Positions 9,952 to 23,400 of a stretch of 64,000 bases of DNA are shown piece by piece. The notes below the pieces were generated by a model. It was not told where the DNA came from, searched no databases, and saw only the letters and a list, made by a program, of their open reading frames with translations. Origin of the DNA: Apostichopus japonicus (taxonomy: Eukaryota > Echinodermata > Holothuroidea > Aspidochirotida > Stichopodidae); NCBI RefSeq assembly GCF_037975245.1, contig NC_092580.1, positions 35,187,001 to 35,251,000 on the forward strand, written 5' to 3'. Position 1 is the stretch's first letter. Every line of letters begins with the position of its first letter. The position numbers and the translations under genes are program-made.

Positions 9952-10809
9952 CAGGGACGTAGCCAAGTGGAGCAGGGGGAGCGACTGCTCCCCCCTTTCA
10001 GTGTCGAAAAAATGTTAAAAACTTGTATTTAGCATGGTAATTTGTCAGTGCTCTTTTGATCTTGAATACTCGTCAGCTCCGTTAACTCGATTATAATCGT
10101 AGTAACATTCAGGCCTACTGATTCAGCATTTACTTAGTTTGGCAGATGAACTAGGTAATTTTAGCCTATAGCCTATTACAAGCCTAAAGTTGGCCACTGC
10201 GTAATAAAATACCTATTGCCTATACCTAACCGCACTTGACGGAGTGTCACGAACCGTATGCACAACGACGTCGACAACGTTCGTTCTCATCCTTTCTATG
10301 ATTCGTCCTAAGTTGTTGCACGAACAGCATGTTATGAAGCTGAGCTAGCAATCGTACTTGATACGCACTTCCTATAAATAATTATTACACTGCGATAACG
10401 ATATTTGCTTTTAGGCCACTGCTCATCTGGCTGTCTTACAAAATATGAAAGTTTATATTGTCCATCAGTAAAGTTCGTCAAATGTATTAAAGTCCAGACA
10501 TTGGACAATAAACAAGAATCATCCTACTGGAAAATGTTTAAAAGAGCGCTTTATTTTTGTTTTTCTGATATATTATGTAAAAGAACCTGTAAAGGAATTC
10601 AAAACAGGAAACGAAATCTGCTGATAAAAATATGATTTCATATGAAAATGATGAAACTGGCAACACATTGCACCAGGTCGCAACTAAAGGACCTTCAATT
10701 GTTCAAAATTATCTCAATGGGGAGGGGGACACCTCCTCTCCTTAGATCCCTCCCCATATCAATCACAAAATGTGCTCCCCCCCCTTTCAAATTCCTGGCT
10801 ACGTCGCTG
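9952..10809. mobile_element. 858-bp non-autonomous hAT element with perfect 8-bp target duplication
   Basis: Ends are CAGGGACGTAGCCAAG (left) and CAGCGACGTAGCCAGG (right, inverted), 14 of 16 identical. The 8-mer TATACGAT is present exactly on both sides (9944-9951 and 10810-10817). Eight-base duplications and CAGNG ends are diagnostic of the hAT superfamily. The inside has short frames only (for example 10405-10635) with no transposase features, so it must have been mobilised by another copy's enzyme. Confidence 0.88.
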
Positions 10810-11132
10810 TATACGATTGTACGTACTTACACTCATACACAAGAGATGTACAGACATTATGATAATAATCATGAGTGACAACATGCTATACGGTCACAGG
10901 TCACAGAAACGACCACGAAGAGTCATTTACTTCATGCAGCATGTGTTGGATGGAGTTTAAGCCACCGCCAAATATGATTTGGATTAATAATCTCACGCAT
11001 TATTTTCTATTTATAGCAAAAAAAAAAAACTATGCCACCAAATATTGGGGGGGATATTAGATACTATATCCCCCGCATAAAATATTTGGGGGACATGCCC
11101 CCCGCCCCCCCCCCCCATGATCGCCGCCCATG

Positions 11133-13300
11133 AGGATAGAGCGTTTTAGTTAAATGCCTAATATAAGGCAGCGGACTTGCAGGTTTTCAGGATTGCAGGC
11201 TGGAGATCAGTTTATACCTTGTGTCCTAATTGTGCATGGCACTTTGAATGGTAGTCCAGGAATTTAATTTTGCATGAAAAAGGGTCAACACGTTCTAAGC
11301 GGCCTATTCAAATTTTCATCCAATTCCTATCTATCGTTTTGACATGTTTTGTACCAAAAGTGAACTTGAAGCAAACAGGTGTGATGTCATAGATGGAGTA
11401 GTAACACTGGACTTATATGTTACGTACAGAAATCATGCAGATTCTTTGACTACACTGTTAATCGACTTACTCCATGTGTTCTACTGGCAAGAAAATACAT
11501 TAAGCGAGTAAATAAGCCAAATTTCGAGATCTGACACAGACAGACAATTGCAAATTAAGCGCTAAATAACAAACATGAAATAATTGAATGGAAAGGATCA
11601 ATTCTATGTGGGAAAGTTTCTTGGTTAATTCAAGTTGTTTTCATTTTCAGTACAGTTAATAAATGTTAATGAAATAAGAACTGCCTAATCGACCCTTTTT
11701 GAGAGGAATTAATAAAACCCATTGACAAAGTTACTAGGTAGCACAGCATGAAGTGTTTTGATCAATAATTGAGATAGAAGAAGCAAAAGCGATGACTGAT
11801 ATACCTACCCTAAATTGTACACTTTCATCAAATATCCATATTGCTAGAGATGACCGAATGAGAGAATTTCAACATTTTGTTGTAATTTGATGACAATACT
11901 AACTCATTTGGTCATTCTGACCTGTGTGAAGTGAAGTTCAAGAAGTTTGGCCATAGCTGACTGTTTCTAGCACATTTGGTAGCCGCAAACGTGACCTTAT
12001 CATTCATTCGGGGGCGTAACCTTCAACATAACTTTGCAAAATGGGTTGTAGGGATTCTGTGTAACTGCAATACGTACCAATGATTTGAGCTTCCCAGAAC
12101 TAGAAAGCTTGGATACGTCATTACATGCACATCAGGCAAACGTATATCAGCAAAATGAAATGACATTCGAGGAAACGCATCTGCAAAGATTTAACCACTT
12201 TACTGCAGTACATAAACAGATTATCGGAAATACATGAAATTTATTACTAAGTAATAAGGCAGTGCAGGGAGTTAGAAGAAAAAAATGGGTCAGTGGGTAA
12301 ATGAATGAAGACCATTGGGTCCAATAGTTGCTACAATAAGAGGATTAGTAAGTAAAACAATTCAGATCCCAGCCGTCTCATCACCAGACCAGAGCCGTAT
12401 ATTTAGAGCTCTGCACCAGACAGTACAACTACAAACAATTGACGTCACGGTACATGACCACTAAAAGCTTGTGGGTTTACCTAGTCTTAAAGCTCAGTAC
12501 ATATCACTGGTAGGTATTACCACATCTTTAGCATTTGGAACGGTTGCGCGACATTTTACATTACAAAAGTTATTCCAGGTAACTTCTAATCGAGGGACAA
12601 GTTGAGGATCGCACATATAGATTCATATATAGCAGGAGGCAAAAGTATTTTTGTATGTAACCAGAGCTAATCTTACTCCTAACTTTTAGTTTTAGCTTGC
12701 CCATGTCCTGGCTACAGTAAGCTAGTAAGCCTAAGTAGTATAACGCTACTAGGCCTAGTAGTAATACAGTAGCCTAGCCAAACTTAACTTAGGCCAACGC
12801 TTAGCCTTAGTCCTAAGTTAGGCCTAGCCATACAGTGTCCTATACTTCAGTAGCTGTCCTTTGCTGTAGTGTTAATGGGATTATGTTTGTATTATTCCTG
12901 ACCTAGCCTATCGCTAAACAGGATTCAGGTATTTCTAAATCATTTGTAGCACCAACTGGTCACTAGCTTTGATAAACAGCATTGGTTTTCTAGTGTCCAT
13001 CAGTTCATATGTCATCATTCTTCAGTTTTAATAAGTACCAGCCTACTTGTACTTCAGTTTTTTATGCCATATGAGAAATAAATTTGAACTTGAACTAAGA
13101 CAGGTGGAATGGAATGCTTCTCTATGATGGCCCAATGTAAGGCTATCCTAACTTAAATCCTCTTTATGTATACCATTAATACTCTAAGCATGACTAACCG
13201 ATCCCTAACTGCACACTTTTTCGGGTACTATTGTGTAGCCTAGTTAGTAATCACACAACCCAAGCAATGTACTTTTTTGCCAAATGATTCACCCATTTGC
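11133..13300. other. Intergenic DNA, no gene identified
   Basis: AT-rich sequence with no recognisable exon. A taggcct-rich patch at about 12715-12840 repeats short words such as taggcctag. Confidence 0.45.
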
Positions 13301-13307
13301 AGAGAAT

Positions 13308-13676
13308 TTAAAGGCTTTGAAGACTCACCCCAAACCGCGCGCGGCCATCTGAAAAGTTAACTTTCCGTTACTTGCAAGTGATGTTTTGTTTGTGTCGCTA
13401 CAAAATGCAGACAGTAATGAAATGTGATACCTTGTTATCTTTTATCTAGACCTGAGATGTCCATCGCTGCTATTTACACTGTGTTGTGGGTATTGACCGT
13501 AGCTGCATGTACTGACTGTGCACTACTGTAGTGTCTAATTACTGACGGCTGTGTGCTGTGTGTGTAATTTCTGGGATCGATGGTGGTGTCTAACATTTCT
13601 GTTACACCTTATTCGAAACTAGGTCAGATTACCGGCATGAGACGTTTCTTTGCGCGCGAGTCTTCACACCCTTTAA
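13308..13676. mobile_element. MITE-like inverted-repeat element
   Basis: The left end TTAAAGGCTTTGAAGACTC resembles the inverted right end TTAAAGGGTGTGAAGACTC, 16 of 19 identical, and GCGCGC tracts follow both. About 369 bp, with no coding capacity. Target duplication not resolved (TTAA or TA are possible), so the superfamily is open. Confidence 0.5.
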
Positions 13677-13810
13677 GTCAACGTAGGCCTTGTAGCAATA
13701 ACAGTATGGTTGTATATATTTACAACTGGGGAACAAACTGGGTGCCCTTGCATACTCACCCAATCACAATCTGTGATCTGAGAGACTGATAAAGCTAAAG
13801 GGGATTAGAT

Positions 13811-14201
13811 TAAGGTGACCATATTTTCCTGACTGGAATCAGGGACATTTATTGGGTGACTGATATGGGGAGGGGAAAATTTTCAAGTGCCTAAGGTGCT
13901 TGCACTTTTTAAATCAACTTTATTTTTAAAAAAGGAGCTTTTTCTTAGATGAAATTCACTTACTTTACGTGGTTCTTTGAGAGCTTGTGAGTTGCTTGTG
14001 TCATAAATTCGTGTTCCGTTCTGCGACTGCACACTTGACTAAACATTGTTTTTACAATTATTTTACTAATAATGTGTGATATTTTCGAAATTCCTGAACA
14101 TTTTGACGAATCGGGGACATTTTCGGGGACACTTGTTTATCGGGGACAGCACACTGTAATCGGGGACTGTCCCCGAAAATCGGGGACGTCTGGTCACCTT
14201 A
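13811..14201. mobile_element. 391-bp non-autonomous hAT-like element (TAAGGTGACCA ends)
   Basis: The left end TAAGGTGACCA is inverted as TGGTCACCTTA at the right end. The 8-mer GATTAGAT flanks it exactly on both sides (13803-13810 and 14202-14209). The right part holds several spaced copies of CGGGGAC. No transposase frame. Superfamily inferred from the 8-bp duplication. Confidence 0.85.
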
Positions 14202-14209
14202 GATTAGAT

Positions 14210-14930
14210 GCATTCCATTTATACCGGGGATTCCCCTGGGATTTCTCATGTGAGAGGCCATAACTAGATTGTGACACTGGAGGGCATGAGCATACTTGGG
14301 GATGGGGGCTTTGGTTGCCCGGAAAAATTTGTAAAACATCCTAAAGTCAATCATCCTAACAATAAATTATATCAAAATGCTATGTTAAATGGGCAGAAGA
14401 ACTTCATTTGTTGCCACAATTTAGAGTTCACAGCCAAATTTTCAATGTCAGATGATGGCATGGGATAAAAAACTTGGATTGTGCAATCACTACATTTTTT
14501 ATTCCTTGTCTGAAACAGTGAGAAGGTGATGTTGGTAATATGTTTGCGAGGCATTCACAAATGCAGAATACTGTACCACAGCAAACCTGTTCATATGTAT
14601 ACTTTCTTATTGTAGTGTAATTGTATATAAAAACCATGGAGCTTACCCAAAGAAACTTAAATATATTTTTTCAATTACACTTGTATGCTCTTGGAGGGGG
14701 TATAACCCCAAGGTTTCTGAAACGTTATGGGTCCTCCAAACATAATAGATGTGAAATGGTTCACTCTACTTGCATATTCAGGCTATAAATGATTTTTTCT
14801 AATGTTTGTTACATGCAAGGTTCTAAGACTAATATACCTCTAGTGTTTTTTAATTGTTAAGGGAAGGGGCTAAAAGGGAGACAGGTGTGTACACCCAACT
14901 CCCTGGACCCTTTAACTCTTGATGGTCCGC
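14210..14930. other. Intergenic DNA, nothing identified
   Basis: AT-rich, only short unsupported frames. Confidence 0.4.
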
Positions 14931-14934
14931 TAAA

Positions 14935-15230
14935 TAAGCATTACTTCACGCATATTAAACCTACAATCAGGCAACCCTTACTTAATTGATAATGGGGTAA
15001 ATAAACACCAATGTATCGCTCATTCAGCCAATGATTAGGTATTTAAGGTCAATAAGTAATCTGCACTGCTATTATTGAACCAGCAATCGGGTGAATAAAC
15101 ACCAGTGCAAAGTATTGAATGGATGATCGGGTGAATAAGCACCAGAGCAACACTTATGGAACCAATTATCGGGTAAATAAGCAAGAGCGCCATCCTTATT
15201 GAACCGACAATTGGGTGAATAGTTCCCACT
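14935..15230. repeat. Diverged tandem repeat, unit about 50 bp
   Basis: Repeated phrases of the type 'attgaaccnnnnatcgggtgaataagca' occur about five times at roughly 50-bp spacing. Related words recur at about 16735-16870 and 17165-17215, so it is a dispersed family. Confidence 0.5.
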
Positions 15231-15810
15231 TTACAATATTAGTGCGAACATCTCTATCTGATTTTGAAGTGGGACATTTTGTCACATAGTACTGCGCAAG
15301 TCTCAATGTTACAGCACGCTATTACACTGCTTGACCTAGCCTACTGCACTGGTACTGATGCACTTTATTATCAGTCCTACGTAAAGTTACCATATTTTCT
15401 TCCAATGAATGTAGGACATGATGTGATGTTGATCCTCTTCTCCCCCCTGACACTCCCACCCTTTCCATTTTGTCTTAAAGGGTCATGAACCAGAAACATA
15501 TGCTAAAAGGGTGGATGGAATTTGAGGTCCTCTGAGTGTTTTGGTGGTTCGATGTTTCAAGGATGATGTTCAAACACTCATCCTGAAACAGGTTTTTTGC
15601 CCAAGATACAACAACTCAGTTTGCCACAAAATTGGAAGGCAACTGGGAGTCTCCTGTACATAAGTTTGTATAAGTTCAAAGAGATGAACCATGTAAAATA
15701 CAGCTGATTTAATTATTCAGTGATCTGATCTTCCTTCATCAGTGACTGATGAATGTAATTGTAAACAATCAATACTTACATTTCTGGGAAAATTATTAAT
15801 GTGGGTTGTA

Positions 15811-15860
15811 GATGAAACCTGGACACCATCCCTGGAAATCGGGGACTGCTGGTCACCTTA
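15811..15860. mobile_element. Terminal fragment related to the 13811-14201 element
   Basis: Ends with atcggggactgctggtcacctta, very close to the right end of the 391-bp element, but no matching left end is found upstream. Confidence 0.5.
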
Positions 15861-17445
15861 ACTTATTGAAACTAGACTTGATGAGTAACAATAACTATCG
15901 CTATGATAAGACTATTACTATTAACGTCTTACTGCGGTAAACTGTTCTGCTATACTGTAACTAGTGAATGGATACAGTAGTGGTAATACTATGCATACCA
16001 TATACCCAGTAGGCTACTCCTACACATTAGTATTGTTTGCTTGGGAGGATTTGTGCTGCACCAGGTGAAGGAAGCCCTATCTTATGTTTTAAGCTGGCTT
16101 TGGTTAGGTACTATTTATTGGGTGCAAGCAAATGCATTGGCTGTAATATACATGTACTACTGAACGATAAATGAAGGGTCACAGATTTGACTGCCAGGGA
16201 AGAACAAATGACTGGATGTTAATTTGGTAAATGCCTCCTTCGAACACCTTGCTTTGCTACAGAAATGTAATTGTGAGAGACAGAGAGAGCCAGACATTTC
16301 ATAGTGCCATGGGTGATACAGTAGTGATTGTCCAGCAAACAGAGCAGTACAGTGACTAAAAGCTAAAGGGCAATACACCTGCCTATGCATGGTTTGATTC
16401 ATGATTTGGTTAAAGGAAAGACAATGTTATAGTCTGAATTTTTTATTCCCTCAAAACTCTGCACATACTGTATGCTAAATTGTGTGATAATACAATATAG
16501 TGACAGCGGTATTCAAAAAGGATTGTTTGGACTGTGGAGATTAAATTGCATAAATGAGGCTTTAATCTAGGTCTAGCTTAGGCATACAGTAGTGTGGTTG
16601 CAAGGAAATTAAATATAGCTTTTATCTTTCTCATCAGCACTTATTTTGCTGCTAAAAAGCAAAATAGACCAATTGATGGCTTCTAGACTTTAAGTAAGGT
16701 AGGTAAATATAGATGGTGCTCTTCCATATTGTTGCAATGGTGCTTATTTACCAAATGGTAGATTACATTCATTATACCATTTACCTGATGATTGGTTAAA
16801 TAAGGATGGCACTCTTGCTTGTTCAACCAATTGTAGGATAATGAATCTTATTGAACCGATTGTCGTCCAACATAGCCAGTCACGCCAGTACCTGTGTGAG
16901 ATCGTTTATATGGTAAACAGGTCATCAATGACCAGAGACACTTTGCATGGAAGACACACATAAACTTTCCTCATGTAGATGCTTTCCAATGTGTGACGAT
17001 AGTTTTCTAAAGATACTGATCATGATTCCATGATCAAGGTGTGATTACTAATTAACACCAAGCTCCAAATATGTGAAAGTTTAAGCGATTTGACTTTCTT
17101 TTTGTTTAATTTTGTGCGATGCATGTACACGTAAACATACTGTATTCCAAGCGATGCATCTATTAGCTGACTGGCTATTATCAGATGAATAAGCAATGGT
17201 GCCATCCTTATATAACTTTTACTACATGCCTTGACTTAAAACATTTAATGGGGAGTTGATTGTGGTGAGTCATTTGAAATCTGTATTCCTAACTATTACC
17301 CTGTGTACTTTACTTTTTATTGCAAGAGTGGATGTAAATTCAAATTTAAAGAGCTGAAAACTGGAGCAAGGCAGGAGCAAGGCAGGAGCAACCAATTAAA
17401 CTCTTAAGCTGAACTTCGTTGACGGTTTCAACAAAGAGGGAAAAC
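15861..17445. other. Upstream region of the EEA1-like gene; no other gene identified
   Basis: Holds scattered copies of the 50-bp family and an immediate upstream stretch with a GGAGCAAGGCA direct repeat (about 17361-17391). The promoter and 5' UTR presumably lie in its last part, but I see no clear TATA box or initiator. Confidence 0.35.
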
Positions 17446-17490
17446 ATGGATGCACTGAAAAGATTCCGACGAAAGGGCAAAGAAATTGAG
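17446..17490 (+). CDS. EEA1: EEA1-like exon 1 (start codon exon)
   Basis: ATG at 17446 in the context AAAAC-ATG-G, encoding a 15-residue basic peptide MDALKRFRRKGKEIE, then donor GAG|GTAAAG in phase 0, which matches the phase-0 acceptor of the zinc-finger exon. Vertebrate EEA1 also starts with a short basic stretch. There is no direct homology beyond that, so this exon is the least certain. An alternative is a start further upstream, in another exon. Confidence 0.6.
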
Positions 17491-20400
17491 GTAAAGAGGA
17501 GGCTGATGTTCGCATACTGTGGTTGGTCAATACCACATGACAACAATGCACACTTTTATATCTGTATGTCAGTCTTTGTAAAAATGACTTTAAAGACCAG
17601 TGTGCTACTAGTACACACTGCATGAGGCTAAACCTGTTATTAAATTCTATTCAACATTCTCAAGTTTGTTGTAATGTACACTAGAATCTCACGTGGAAAG
17701 CTGTTTACCTCAGTTCTTTTCAAGTATAATGTTGTCCAGTGGACTCCATTGAAGACACAGCTCTTATCATATATTGCAGTGTCCTCCCAAGTGCCATTTA
17801 CAACACTGGACAATTGCCTACATGAGATATATATTGTACTAAGGTGTGACTGTAAGGTGTGACTGTCACTTTGAGGTCAAGTTGAGTCACTACCTGTAAT
17901 TTCCTTCTGGAGTTGAGTAACCGACCTGAGTCCCAATTCAAAACCTATGAACATAAAGTCATGACTAAAGTCACTCATTCGAGATCCAAATTAATAAAGA
18001 GCAACAAATGTGTGACATATTTCCCTATAAATTGGGAAATATGTCACACGAATGATGACTTGTTACATCACTTGCCTACATATCCATTCTCATTATCCTA
18101 ACTTCTTGTGTTGCCAATCAATGTTCTAACATGAAAATGATCTGTTAATTTCTCCATTGCTTATGATAGTTTACTGAAGAGAATTCCAAAGGACTAGAAA
18201 ACCTCACTGGGGCTGGTTTAGAACTGTGTCTATTAATAATCATGGATAAACCAGCTTATATTAAGCCTTCTCTTTGTGATGTTAGAAGTCACATTTAATA
18301 GTTGATTCAAGCCATTGGAAACAGATGATAAATTTAGTTATTTTATTATTATGGCATTTAGTTTCCACTGTTTTAAGTATACCCGAAGTAATTTAAATAA
18401 GCTTTATATATGCCAGACGGAGGAAATGGTGCTCAAAAGCCGGACCTTTAGGCCGGACGTCTAGCCACCTAGTTGCCCAACCTCAACATTTTTGGTTTTG
18501 ATGATAATCGTAACCTTTGCATCCATAATGGCGTATGCGTGTGCGTGCGTGTGTATGTGTGTGAGTGCGTTTGTGAGCCCCACCTTGTAAAAACGATATC
18601 TCACGAAGGGAAGGTCAGACCAATTTCATAATTAGTATGTAGAAGTACCACATTGAGTACAAGAAGCCTGTTGTTGTTGGAGGGGGGTCAAAGGTCATTG
18701 GGGTCACCAGGGGTCAAATTGTGAAAACCTTGTAAACACGATATCTCACGAAGGGAAGGTCAGACCAATTTCATATCAGTTGTGTAGAAGTGCCACATTT
18801 GAGTACAAGAAGCCTATTGTTTTTTTGTGGAGTTCAAAACATTTGACATTTGGAGGGTAAACATTGTAAACACGGTATCTCAAGAAGGAAAGGTCAGATC
18901 ACTTTGTACATATAGTGTTGAAGTACCACATTGATTACAAAAAGTCTTTTGTTTTCGGTGGAGGGCAAAGGTCATTTGGGGTCACCAGGGGTCAAATTGT
19001 AAAAACCTCATAAACACGATATCTCAAGAAGGGCATCATTGGCAGACCTCATATCTGGTGTGTAGGAGTACCACATTGTGTAAAAGAAGCATATTGTTTT
19101 CGGTGGAGGGCAAACGTCATTTGGGGTCACCGGGGGTAAAATTGTGAAAACCTTGTAATCAGGATATCTCAATGCTCGAAGCTTAGGCCGACCACTAATT
19201 TAGTGTGTAGAAGTACCACATTGAGTTAAAGAAGCCTATTGTTTTTGGTGGTGGTCAAACGTCATTTAGGGTCATCAGGGTCAAATCGTGAAACCTTGTA
19301 AACATGTACAAAATCACTATACATTACGTCAGATTCATGAAGAAAACTGCTCTTGTTACATCAGCGAAACCACAATGCATTTTTGCATTCTGGTTTAGGT
19401 AGTGCACTAACTTCTCCCTTCAATCTTTTCACATCAGACTGGTAAAACCTCAGGACAGGCAGATGAACAGGAAGCTTCCGTGAGTGACAGATATCTTTTT
19501 TCTTGTTTTGTATCACCAACAGATATTTGGCATTGTATTTTTGATTCCTTGCTGAAGGCAGACAGAATCTATGCAATGATGATGGTGTGTGTGGGTTTGT
19601 GTGCATATGTGACACCTGCTTTTAAACATGATACTGTAGCTCAAGTTTGGGACCTGGATCCACCTTATTGAGCTCAAGAACCTCATTCTTTTCTGTGAAG
19701 GTCAAAGCTCATTTGAGGTGGACAGGTGAAAATCTGAGACCTTGTAAACATAATAAGTCAAAAAAGGACATCCATGTTGAACTGTATAGTTGGTATGTAG
19801 AATGCTTGGTGAGTAATAGAACTCTATTGAAATTGTTCGAGGTCAATGTCATCTGGGGTCAACAAAGTTCCAACATTGTAAATATGATGATTTAAGAGTA
19901 AGGGTTTGGTTTACTTCATACTTGGTATGAAGATCCCCTTGGAGAGCACAAGAATCTTCTCAAAATTGGTGGAGGTCATTGGTCATCTGAGGTTTATATA
20001 GGTCAAAGTCTGAAAGAGTTGACTGCAAAAGTAAAGCATGGATGCACTTTGTAGGTCCACATTTGTGCAAGAACCATGCTGATCACTTGAAGTTGTGATC
20101 AACAATTTAAAATCTTGTTCCAAGTGTTAGGTATAATGTTCTCATACAAAATGTGGCAAGGTATCACTAAGCTGAAAGGCTTTCTGGTTAGTTTCATATT
20201 TAGTGATGTGTTAGTGTTGTACCATGTGCTACATCATGACACAAGGAATCACTAAGGTCAGAAGCTTTCTGGTTAGCTTCATATTAAGTGATGTGTTAGT
20301 GTTGCACCATGTGCTATGTCATGTGGCAAGGAATCACTAAGGTTACAGGCTTTCTGGTTAGCTTCATATTAAGTGATGTGTTAGTGTTGCACCTTGTGCT

Positions 20401-23400
20401 ATGTCATGTGGCAAGGAATCACTAAGGTTACAGGCTTTCTGGTTAGCTTCATATTAAGTGATGTGTTAGTGTTGTACCATGTGCTACATCATGACACAAG
20501 GAATCACTAAGGTCAGAAGCTTTCTGGTTAGTTTCATATTTAGTGATGTGTTAGTGTTGTACCATGTGCTACATCATGACACAAGGAATCACTAAGGTCA
20601 GAAGCTTTCTGGTTAGTTTCATATTTAGTGATGTGTTAGTGTTGCACCTTGTGCTATGTCATGTGGCAAGGAATCACTAAGGTTACAGGCTTTCTGGTTA
20701 GCTTCATATTAAGTGATGTGTTAGTGTTGCACCTTGTGCTATGTCATGTGGCAAGGAATCACTAAGGTTACAGGCTTTCTGGTTAGCTTCATATTTAGTG
20801 ATGTGTTATTGTTGAGATATGTATGGGAAATGCTATCTGACTTGCATTTATAAGGGTTGGTGATAGTCAGAGTGGGACTCGTACACTTTAAATTACTAGT
20901 AATAGCACAGGAGAGTATTTTTTTATAGTGTTTAAAGTATCTGGTTGGCAAATATCAAGGGTACATGATTGCTTTTTATTGAAGTATCTCAGACTGCAGT
21001 GCTTCTGATTGCAATTCTTTTTGTTATAAGGTTGGAAATGTTTCTTCCTTGATGGAATGTAGTAGGATGGGGAAGGGGTGGCAGAGGGACAAAAAAGTCT
21101 TAAATATTCATGTTATCAGCAAAGTCAAACTAGTTTATAAGAATGGCCATATATCACACTTATAAGTAGCTAGTATATAAGAATGGCCATATAGACACTT
21201 ATAAGTAGCTAGTATATAAGAATGGCCATATAGACACTTATAAGTAGCTAGTATATAAGAATGGCCATATAGACACTTATAAGTAGCTAGTTTATAAGAT
21301 TGGCCATATAGCACACTTTTAAGTAGCTAGTTTATAAGAATGGCCATATATACACTTATATATGTAGCTAGATTATAAGAATAGCCATATATACACTTAT
21401 ATGTAGCTAGTTTATAAGAATGGCCATATAGCACACTTATAAGTAGCTAGTTTCTAAGAATGGCCATATAGCTTACTTATAAGTAGCTAGTATACAAGAA
21501 TGGCCATATATCACACTTATAAGGAGCTAGTTTATAAGAATGGCCATATAGCACACTTATAAGTAGCTACTGTAGTTTATAAGAATGGCCATATAGCACA
21601 CTTATAAGTAGCTAGTTTACAAGAATGGCCATATATACACTTATATGTAGCTAGTTTATAAGAATGGCCATATAGCACACTTATAAGTAGCTAGTTTCTA
21701 AGAATGGCCATATAGCACACTTATAAGTAGCTAGTTTATAAGAATGGCCATATATCACACTTATAAGTAGCGTACTTGGTTTGCACTCCGCTTAAATCAA
21801 CCATGCTTCTTGGCGTACGTCATTGTTTTCAGCAAAATGTGAATCAAAACTTGCTTGGCAGATCTGGACTCATAACTTCATATACATTCAAACAGGCAGC
21901 TCATTTCATATAGTCATTAATCACTAGAGGGCTCTGAGTGAACTTAAAATAAGTGTGCCTTTTTTGAATTAGTTACACTAGAAAGCAATTCCCGAGCAAC
22001 TGATGCGCCAGCTTTTGAGCTGAAAATGCATAAACAACCTACTGTATAGACTAACTTGTTAAACCTGAAAATGGGATTGAAAGCTTGAAATTTTGTAATG
22101 AGGGGAGATGTCAAAAGTTTTATATCATCATTTGAAGCAGATGATGATTTTATGATGGTTCATCATTTGAGGACTGATCAGTGTCTAATGACTGTATTTT
22201 GTAGCTTTCAACCCATGCCCAATGTGTTAAACTGCCTATAAGAACCTGTGTGGCAACAGCATAAAGTGATGACTGGTGACTCAAGATAAGTTAAGGTGCT
22301 GTATGAGAAAGTTTTAGAAGTATTGGAATATTTCTGTTTGCAGGGTTTCATCTGTCCTAATTGTATGGCAAGTCTACCCTCCCCTGAGCAACTTCATTCT
22401 CATTGGGAGGCAGAGCATAATGCATCAAATTCAGAGCCAATTGTTGCAGCTGTTACAGGAGCTGCTGCCATGCAATCCTCCTCACCATCTTTCAATGGGA
22501 CACAGAGCACAGATGAATCTCAGGTATGAGGGGATTCAACATGTCCTTCACTAGTCCAGGGTTTGGAATCAATTCAAATTATGTAACACATATAACAGGA
22601 TTTGAAAATCTTTTTTGGAGATGTATGAATAAAGCATGTGATTCAGTCAGCATGTTGGCTGAATAGTGAGATACTCAATGAGCCTATGAGGTAAGTGATT
22701 CAGTGAGTATGTTGAATGAAGTGAGTTATGAATGAAGTAAGTGAGTCAGTGGGCATGTTGATTGATTAGTAAGTTATGAATGAGGCAAGTGAGTCAGTAA
22801 TTGGCATGTTGAATGAAGTGAGTTATGAATGAGGCAAGTGAGTCAGTGAGCATGTTGATTGAACTTTGTGGTGGTGTGTCTTGTTCTTTGTGTTGGTGTG
22901 TCTTGTTCTTTGTGTTGGTGTGTCTTTCTCTTTGTGTTGGTGTGTCTTGTTCTTTGTGTTGGTGTGTCTTTCTCTTTGTGTTGGTGTGTCTTTCTCTTTG
23001 TGTTGGTGTGTCTTGTTCTTTGTGTTGGTGTGTCTTTCTCTTTGTGATGGTGTGTCTTGTTCTTTGTGTTGGTGTGTCTTGTACTTTGTGGTGGTGTGTC
23101 TTTTTCTTTGTGGTGGCGTGTCTTTCTCTTTGTGGTGGTGTGTCTTGTTCTTTGTGTTGGTGTGTCTTTCTCTTTGTGTTGGTGTGTCTTTTTCTTTGTG
23201 TTGGCGTGTCTTTCTCTTTGTGGTGGTGTGTCTTGTTCTTTGTGTTGGTGTGTCTTTCTCTTTGTGTTGGTGTGTCTTTCTCTTTGTGGTGGTGTGTCTT
23301 GTACTTTGTGGTGGTGTGTCTTGTTCTTTGTGGTGGTGTGTCTTTCTCTTTGTGTTGGTGTGTCTTGTTCTTTGTGGTGGTGTGTCTTGTACTTTGTGGT

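Larger units (their letters stand above)
2491..11132. mobile_element. Outer hAT-like element interrupted by nested insertions
   Basis: The left end reads CAGGGGCGGCGAT at 2491 and the right end, on the minus strand from 11132, reads CATGGGCGGCGAT: 12 of 13 identical. The flanking 8-mers are cgcataga (left) and aggataga (right), 6 of 8 identical, consistent with an aged 8-bp duplication. Poly-G tracts follow both ends. Its own sequence is only about 54 bp on the left plus pieces at 9875-9951 and 10818-11132; the rest is inserted elements. The pairing of the ends is an inference from these short matches. Confidence 0.5.
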
